A program made the translations under genes and the position numbers. This document shows positions 57,393 to 64,000 of a stretch of 64,000 nucleotides of DNA, piece by piece. The first letter of the stretch is position 1. Each line of letters opens with the position of its first letter. Under the pieces are notes generated by a model. It was not told the DNA's origin. It was given only the letters and a program-made list of their open reading frames with translations, and did no database searches. The stretch spans positions 10,798,131-10,862,130 of the forward strand of contig OZ059894.1 of the NCBI GenBank assembly GCA_964057225.1. The letters run 5' to 3'. The DNA comes from Auanema rhodensis (Eukaryota; Nematoda; Chromadorea; Rhabditida; Rhabditidae).

Positions 57393-58519
57393 TTATCGAA
57401 TAAGCTTTGTACTGTCTTTGCAATATCCCACACAACTGTAGAAAGATGGGAAATTATTATAATTTCCACTAGCTCCATAATAACTAAATCTATCGCAAGC
57501 TTGAGTTTCATGGTTCCATGAAAACCTAAAAGAAAATTACTTCCTTTATATGTTACCTTCAATATCTTTAAACTGACCTTGGGCGATCTTCAATTCCTGC
57601 TTGGAAATGACCGTTGTCATATCGTAATGAGCATAAATAATCTAAATATAGTGAAAATACTAAACAGTTGCATCCTATTATATAAACCTTTTGTTGGACA
57701 ACAAACTCCGTTCACGCAATTGTGGAAATTTGGGCAGGCAGGAGAACATTTCTCAAATTTACCGTTTGGAACCAAAAATTCACCTCCGCATTCCGTTGCT
57801 CAAATAAAATAATGTGATCATGTTTAGATGTTTGTTTTCTTTTATTTTTATGTTTTTTCAAACTACTTTTAAAAAAATCGAAATGTCTGTGAACTGACTC
57901 ATGCAATACTCTATGATCTATATTTCCTATTCAGTAGAACCTGTTGTAAAGATCGAAAAGAAACAAAGAATCATATGGACGTTTTAGCAACGCATTTTCA
58001 GATTGAAATATTAATATTAATGAACAAAAAACTTTCTTCTTCTTCCATATTTTGAACTTAAATCATTATATTGTGTTTAAACTTTGATTACCTTTTCTCC
58101 ATTGATCATGACTGTTGCCACGAGGAACAAATGCATCAACTTCAGAACTATTAGAACTTGCGGTTTGTGTTTTATGACCACCGGATATGCATTTTTCCTG
58201 AGAAATATAAAGATATTTTCATAATGATTATAGTTAATTACCTTGCATTCCTCCATTGTTTTAAAATTATTGCCATTACCTCCACATCCTTTATATTGAA
58301 AAGGTTGACATTCTTTAATTTTAAAATTAAAACTTTAAATATTTTTTAAAATAATTGAATAGTAATAATCTTCAATCAAAAGTACTTACTGTATTTTACA
58401 TCAAAGTAATAACGCTTTTCACCAGCTTCAGCACAGACATTACCCAAATGTTTTGGAGCGGAACAATCCGAAAGAACAACAGTAACAAGAATGGAAAATA
58501 ATATTATATGTGAAATCAT
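57393..58519 (-). CDS. Secreted two-Kunitz protein with central Cys-rich module
   Basis: The start lies directly after ATTTCAG, with leader MISHIILFSILVTVVLS. Kunitz 1 is complete: DCSAPKHLGNVCAEAGEKR, YYFDVKYK, CQPFQYKGCGGNGNNFKTM, CKEKC, with all six cysteines. A spacer rich in Ser/Asn follows, then a lustrin-like module (ECGGEFLVPNGKFEKC, CPNFHNCVNGVCCPT). The second Kunitz (LCSLRYDNGHFQAGIED, RFSWNHETQACDRFSYYG, SGNYNNFPSFYSCVGYC) lacks both cysteines of the BPTI C14-C38 pair. Six exons, about 255 residues. The first domain could inhibit serine proteases; the second has probably lost the braced loop. It is a divergent paralogue of the gene at 60054. Confidence 0.8.
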
Positions 58520-60053
58520 CTGAAATATATAAAGTTTAAGAGGTTAATGAACTAAATTTATATGATTATAAGATATAAGAATAAATATAAGAAAAGTTAA
58601 TAAATTACAAAGATAATTAGAAATCACAAAGATAATAAAGTCCTGTTATTGAAGTTCATGATATTTAAAGTTTCAAATCAAATTCAATTAGTACTTCATC
58701 ATAAGTTATTTAATGAAATAATTTCTTCAATAAATATATAATAGATTATATATATATATATATATGTGATGTGATAAATTATAGAATTACAAAGATGGTG
58801 TAGACAATTTTCTTCTACAGATGGAATGCCTGAAACTTGGAGTTTTTCATCGATTTATCATCAATGATATGGATTGAAATATTTACTAAAGATACATTTA
58901 TTTTTTTTTTGGAAACAAGAACCTTTTGATGAAGTTGATGCTTGATAGCAAAATCAATTAAGAGGTTTTTCATTATATTATTTATAACAGCAAACGATTC
59001 GAATATCGTTTTTTCGGTTAAAACGAGAAATCGATAAGAAAGGCTAAAACAATGCGTGAAGTTCTATATACAACGAAATATGTTTTTCAAGTTCAAAAAA
59101 TTTGTTATTTTAATTTTTCAAAAAATAATATTGAGATTACAGAAGATTTTTAGCATTTATTACTGGTACAGAAAATCAGAACAGTTTTACATTGAATTCT
59201 AGGCAAACAGAAAAAATGGGACAAAAATGACGAAAATCGAGGCATTAAGTACTCGGAGTAAGACAGTTTGTTTATTTGTTTGTTACGTCATTTTGTACAA
59301 TAATAACAAGCTTTCAATGAATGTAATGCTTCTTTTCTAGGTTTTCAAAGAAGATGGCTGTTTTGCCATATAATATTAGTAAAAAGTTAAAACGACACAT
59401 ACACACATACACGCAGCTCTCTCTCTCTTTCTTTAGACACACATAGTATGTTGAAAAATGCGCTTCCAACATGTATATCAGAAGAAGAAAGATGAGGAAT
59501 GATTACGAAAAGACTTGGCGATTGGAGTATAAGACTACTGATATGTTGATATACTTTCTAAAGAATTTTAAACTACTCCCACTCGAACACTAAAATTACA
59601 AAATCTTTCAGCAAATCCGTTGAGCACACTTTCCTATTTGCTCAAATTCTCAGGATATCATTGTGAATCTGTTTCTATGCAGGTCATAGTGCGCTTCTTA
59701 TGTCCGCCAGAAGGAACGGAACTGAATTGAACCTGTCTATCAAGGAATACGCTGGCATTTCCTGACTCTTTTAATATCTTTTCGTTTTCTTTCATATATA
59801 TTTCTTATAATATTTGCTCGACCGGAGTGCCAATTTGCAAGCTACTGTTTGAAGACAAACAACTTCTTCCAAACAACTTTCTGTGCTTAAATACTGCTCC
59901 TCATCACCTCATTTGGAGACTTCCTGCCCACGAAATTTCAGATTAGCAGCAAAGTGTTAAACACTCTTGTTAAAATTAAATTTACTTGAACATTACCTTC
60001 ATAAATATATTAGTTATTACCAAGAATACCTTAACTATATAATCTATTATAGA
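58520..60053. other. Shared upstream region of the divergent Kunitz pair
   Basis: About 1.5 kb between two head-to-head paralogues. No exon seen. It holds a short (TA)n run near 58745-58765 and a CT-rich stretch near 59417-59440. Confidence 0.5.
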
Positions 60054-61058
60054 ATGGCTGGTTTATTTGTCTTTTCCTTAATCTGTCTTGTCCAATTGGT
60101 AATCTGCCAACCTCTTAATACTACAACTTCATATGAGAAAGACTGTTCTCTTCCTCGGTTACGTGGTGATTTCTGTCAAAATCCTCAAACACAAATGTTT
60201 TTCTATTCTCAGCAAGGTATTGTTTAAGAAAGAAAAATTTGAACTAGAGATCATTTTTAGGAACCTGTCAGCCTTTCATGTATAACGGATGTAATGGAAA
60301 TGGAAATCGTTTTAGTACACTAAATGAATGCCAAGAACATTGCATTCGTGGGCCTGGGTCTCAAAAGTTACAGAATTCTCCTATAACTAGTGAATCAAGC
60401 TTGATGAAAGGTATATTTGTAATTCTGAATCAATGTTAACCTTCGTATAGATGCTTGTGCATCTGATTATGACACTGATCATCTTACACCTCAAAGATGT
60501 AGCAATGCTGATCAATGTGGAAATGGACACTTATGTTCAAACGGATTCTGTTGTCCAACTGCTGGTATAATACCAAATTCTAATGTTTGCGGAATAAAAA
60601 CATTTCAGAACATATCTGCAACTTAAACTATGACTCTGGGAAATTCTCTGTAGGAGGTGTGAAAAGCGATAAGTACTTCTGGAATCAAGAATTCAACGTC
60701 TGTATGAGGTGAACAGAAAAGAGAAACGTCTTTATTTCAAATTAACATAGTAATGTCAATCATATACAGCAGTTTCATTTGAGAACATTTATAACAAAAG
60801 AAAAAAAAGTGAAAAAACAGGTTAATTCAATCGTTAGTATCAATGTCTGTAATGCCGTGATGATCAAAAGCTAGACAACAAAAGTTCATGATTTAACAAG
60901 AAACATGCCAAAAGAAAACTTGTTATTATATTCAAATTTAAAAAAAATATTTATACGCATAATAAACTTACTTCAGGTTTTCATTCTATGGAACTCTTGG
61001 AAATGCTAACAACTTTCCCAATTATAATAGTTGTATGAAAGTTTGTGGAAACCACTAA
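60054..61058 (+). CDS. Secreted two-Kunitz protein with central Cys-rich module (paralogue)
   Basis: The start is one base after TTATAG; leader MAGLFVFSLICLVQLVIC. Kunitz 1: DCSLPRLRGDFCQNPQTQM, FYSQQGTCQPFMYNGCNGNG, NECQEHC, six cysteines. Central module: QRCSNADQCGNGHLCSNGFC with CPTA. Kunitz 2: HICNLNYDSGKFSVGG, KYFWNQEFNVCMRFSFYG, LGNANNFPNYNSCMKVC, again without the C14-C38 pair. It ends GNH. Six exons; the last intron (about 268 nt) is long for this genome. The order of parts matches the gene at 57393 exactly, so the two arose by inverted duplication. An alternative upstream ATG at 59967 is in frame but gives a worse leader. Confidence 0.8.
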
Positions 61059-61343
61059 AAACCTCAGTAAGCTTTAAGAAATCTCATGCTTCTTCAACAT
61101 CATGATGGAAAATTTCATTATATTATATGTAAATATGTTGTTTACCTTATTCTGTAGCATAATCGTGAAAAGAGTTTATCAATAGTATTATCATATGGAA
61201 TACAAGTAGATTAATACAATTTTTTTCTGTTTTTCTCTTCACATTTCATTAATTCTCGGGTATTTCCAGTTTTTTCGCTTATTGTTTTAAAAACCTACCA
61301 ACTTCCTTCATGAGCATTTCTACAATTCATTATTGATACACAA

Positions 61344-61562
61344 TCAAACTTCAAAACACTTGTAATTGCATTTAGTTAGAATGAGACAAATAAAAAAAGA
61401 GATTTTTGTTTGTTCTAAAGAAATAAAACAGTTTTGAGAAGAAAGGTTTTCATCCTTGCAACTTGAGCATTGACAACTAGCTTTCACCCCCCACGTGAAT
61501 TCCGGTTCGTTGTTTAATAGAACATCAAGCGTAAACATATAACGTTTGTCAGCGTCAATCAC
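61344..61562 (-). CDS. Orphan Cys-containing exon candidate
   Basis: An open stretch reads DADKRYMFTLDVLLNNEPEF, then WGVKASCQCSSCKDENLSSQ and NCFISLEQ before turning hydrophobic. The alternating beta-like pattern and clustered cysteines look like part of a secreted domain (an NTR-like fold was considered). No leader or partner exon was found between here and 62230, so it may be a relic or chance. Confidence 0.25.
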   Translation of the reverse strand: MIDADKRYMFTLDVLLNNEPEFTWGVKASCQCSSCKDENLSSQNCFISLEQTKISFFICLILTKCNYKCFEV

Positions 61563-62233
61563 TTGACATTAGGAGAAGATACTTAGCTCCTCTGCATATA
61601 CCAAAATTCCTCATAAGGAATAAATTGATAATCATAAGGTACATTGAAATATATTTTTGAAAACATAATTAATCTAATAGATTAATAAAAAAATTTTTTT
61701 CTTATAATAACTATAAAACTATTAATTAATATACAAATATTAAATAATAAGAGGAAAAGCTCGAATAAAATTTAATTAAATAGACATATTGATTAAAAAA
61801 GATTATAGATTAAAGTATGAATTTATCATAGTACGGTTATTTAGAAATGAAAACAAAAATATATAGATAAACAAGATTAAACTATAAATTGTAGAGACCT
61901 GTGTTCATTTCTTAGGAAAACATATTTTATCGTCTAATTTATATACTGATAACGTCAAGAGCATGACATGTTGTTCATTTCCATTATAAGAAATTTCAGA
62001 AAAAGGTATTTTCTAACTGTATAAAATCCTTTATCTTAAAACTTAAAAGTTGTTTCTTGATTATTCTTTATAATACGCTTCAAACCTGACGATTAATTGT
62101 AGGTTCTTTGGTTTTTTCTTTAATTTCTTCAAACAATTTACTTACATTAATGTATTTCCGTATATGAGCTTCTTTTCTTATTTTTAAGTTTAGTTTCCAT
62201 ATTCAGAAGGTAAGTCTAGCTCCTGTTAACGGC

Positions 62234-64000
62234 ATGGTTTGCTGCTTATATTGGCTGCTTATTATACCTGTTTATTATATATTGAGGTTTTTATTACATT
62301 TATATTTAATCAATATTATATAATATTTGAGATTCCTGTGGGAATTAGTGCCCATTACTGATTTAAAATCAAAAGCAGTCTTCATTACCGGATGTGATTC
62401 GGGATTTGGACGAGCTTTAGCATTAAAATGTGCCAAACAGGGTTTCACAGTATTTGCTGCATGTTTTTCCTCAAAGGTACCGGTTATTAACATTTTGAAA
62501 CTTTTAGATTTTGTGTAAATTGCAGGGAGAGGAATCTTTAAAAGATGAATATCCAGAAAAGAATTTAATAACCTTACCATTAGATGTAAGTAAAGATGAT
62601 AGCGTGAAAGCTGCAAAAGACTTTGTTATTGCTAACCTACCGTCAGGAATAAGTAAGCTATTTTACTATTTTTGTGTATAGATTGAACTTTATTTCAAAT
62701 CTGAAACCATTAATTATAATTATTTCGTGAACGGAATTCATTAATTTCACTTTTGTGCCTTCATATCCTTTTGTTACCCTTTTATAGAGCTTTGGGGAAT
62801 CGTTAATAATGCGGGAGTTTTCTCTTGCTATGGACCGGATGATTGGCTACAGATTAGTGATTATCAGGACTCTCTTGATGTCAATACTCTTGGAGTGATT
62901 CGTGTAACTCAGGTACGCTTTTCAGGATTAGAAGATTGTTTTCATTGATTTTTATTATTAAAAAGCGAAAAGTATAATTGAAATTGAACAATGGGGGCCT
63001 AATAATTTTTTTTTTTAATTGAAATTGAAATTTTAAAAAAATAGCAGGAAATCATTCTTGTTTAACTGTGTCATTATAAAATAGAACTAAAGGAATCTTT
63101 CAATGATTAAATTATTACTATGTTAGTTAATATTCCCTTTTTATTCCCAATTCTCATATAATATTCGCACGTAGATTATCTGATTCCGATTAAGTGTTCT
63201 CATTCACCTGGTTTTTAAAATTGTCATTTCTTAGATCATCAGAATTGATTTAGTTTTAAAAAATTTATTAATACTCTACGTAAACTATAAAGATAGATCT
63301 AGAATAAGTCCCAATTTTAGTTTATATACCTTTATCTTATATGACGAGACAACAAGCGTAAGCAGAAAAATGCCCTTTCAAAGAATATAGTTGGCAATTG
63401 AGCACTAGCTGGATTACCACCAAGGTTGTTCCGCTTTCCGATGAAGTTCAAACATTGGACAAGTCCCTCAATAGAGTGAACTGAAAGTACATGCTGTCAA
63501 GTATGGCATAAAATCAGCAAAGTAAAAATAGAAAGCAAGAAATGTTCAACTGCAGCTTACACCAGAGTGCAAACTGAATTATGAAAGAAATTCGCATTGT
63601 TTGTGCTGAAAATTACGAGATGAAAAGATTTATCAAGATAATCTGTTTTAAACTTTTAAATGCATATTGCCTGGTTACCATCTGATGATCCTATGATTAC
63701 AGATTATTTTACTATTATTACTTTTATTCCTTAAAAATGTGGTTCTGAGTTTTATAAGTAATCTTTGTCACATAAGTTGTCTCATATAAAAGTTATAAGA
63801 TGTGCTATATTATTGATAACGCTATTATTGAGATACACTATTTTATATTTCCTTTTATGCTGAGAGAAGAGCAATAATGAAGAATTGCAAAGAAAATAAT
63901 AACTTTGTACTATTTCAAATATAATCATCCGTATTTCAGGCGTTCAAATCGTTAATAAAAAATTCTGAGGGTCGTATTGTTACTGTCACATCGGTTAACG
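62234..64000 (+). CDS. Short-chain dehydrogenase, retinol/17-beta-hydroxysteroid type (3' partial)
   Basis: Exon 1 gives a membrane anchor ([15 protein letters not shown]). Exon 2 begins [20 protein letters not shown] and holds the cofactor motif [12 protein letters not shown], the TGxxxGxG of SDRs; CDSGFG is typical of the RDH/17-beta-HSD6 branch, as is FAACF after it. Exon 3 has [11 protein letters not shown]; exon 4 has [11 protein letters not shown] (NNAG motif) and [19 protein letters not shown] 1-kb intron precedes the last visible exon, [19 protein letters not shown], where the window ends before the YxxxK catalytic motif. Membrane-bound oxidoreductase of lipid or retinoid-like substrates; worm dhs family. 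Substrate cannot be told. Confidence 0.82.

Noticed and set aside
1-64000. CRISPR arrays, bacterial operons, rRNA genes
   Set aside because: No regular spaced repeats, Shine-Dalgarno-led gene strings or rRNA-like sequence; intron-split genes throughout show nuclear eukaryotic DNA.

Overview
The window looks like a piece of a nematode nuclear genome. The DNA is AT-rich. Genes are split by very short introns (mostly about 43-60 nt) with TTTCAG-type acceptors. Many start codons lie only 0-6 nt after a TTTCAG or TTACAG site, as expected for spliced-leader trans-splicing. Several proteins have their closest recognisable relatives in worms (FLR-2/GPA2 hormone, TWK K2P channel, HIM-10/NUF2, Kunitz/lustrin secreted proteins, Tyr/Gly-rich peptides). 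I cannot name the species. Exon models were built by eye from frame continuity and splice sites; spans run from start to stop codon and include introns.

Layout: 0-8.9 kb holds a four-pass membrane protein with a PPPY tail (5' end outside the window), two secreted proteins, a GnRH/AKH-type GPCR, a short broken secreted reading frame and a 64-residue secreted protein. 9.35-15.63 kb is a decayed Maverick/Polinton element with long terminal inverted repeats, each carrying a broken cysteine protease, a frameshifted protein-primed DNA polymerase between them, and an inserted 5'-truncated mariner transposase. 16-25 kb has a Kunitz/lustrin secreted protein, a Cys-loop channel, an unrecognised membrane-anchored protein and an NK-2 homeobox gene. 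28-31.5 kb is a two-pore K+ channel with a long C-terminal tail.

33.4-42.5 kb is dense with housekeeping genes: TRAPPC6 (minus), divergent from NUF2 (plus), then VPS37, mitochondrial ribosomal protein mL48, TatD-family DNase and UMP synthase. The last four are on one strand with gaps of about 130-155 bp, so they probably form a trans-spliced operon. 43.8-61 kb is a secreted-protein zone: a Gly/Met-rich peptide, the glycoprotein-hormone alpha subunit GPA2/FLR-2, three Tyr/Gly-rich peptides, an Asn/Tyr/Gly repeat peptide, a Cys-rich multi-module protein, a dead Tc1-like element and a divergent pair of two-Kunitz proteins. The window ends inside a short-chain dehydrogenase gene.

The most interesting points are: parallel loss of the reactive-site disulfide from one Kunitz domain in three separate genes; the same nonsense codon in the protease copies at both ends of the Polinton; a mariner 3' half joined to intron-containing, host-like sequence; a 45-nt GC-AG intron in the TatD gene; the clustered Gly-rich peptide genes, three of which have clear TATA boxes; and an unrecognised membrane protein. 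I saw no clearly new multi-gene system. The candidates closest to one are the secreted peptide cluster and the unknown membrane protein.
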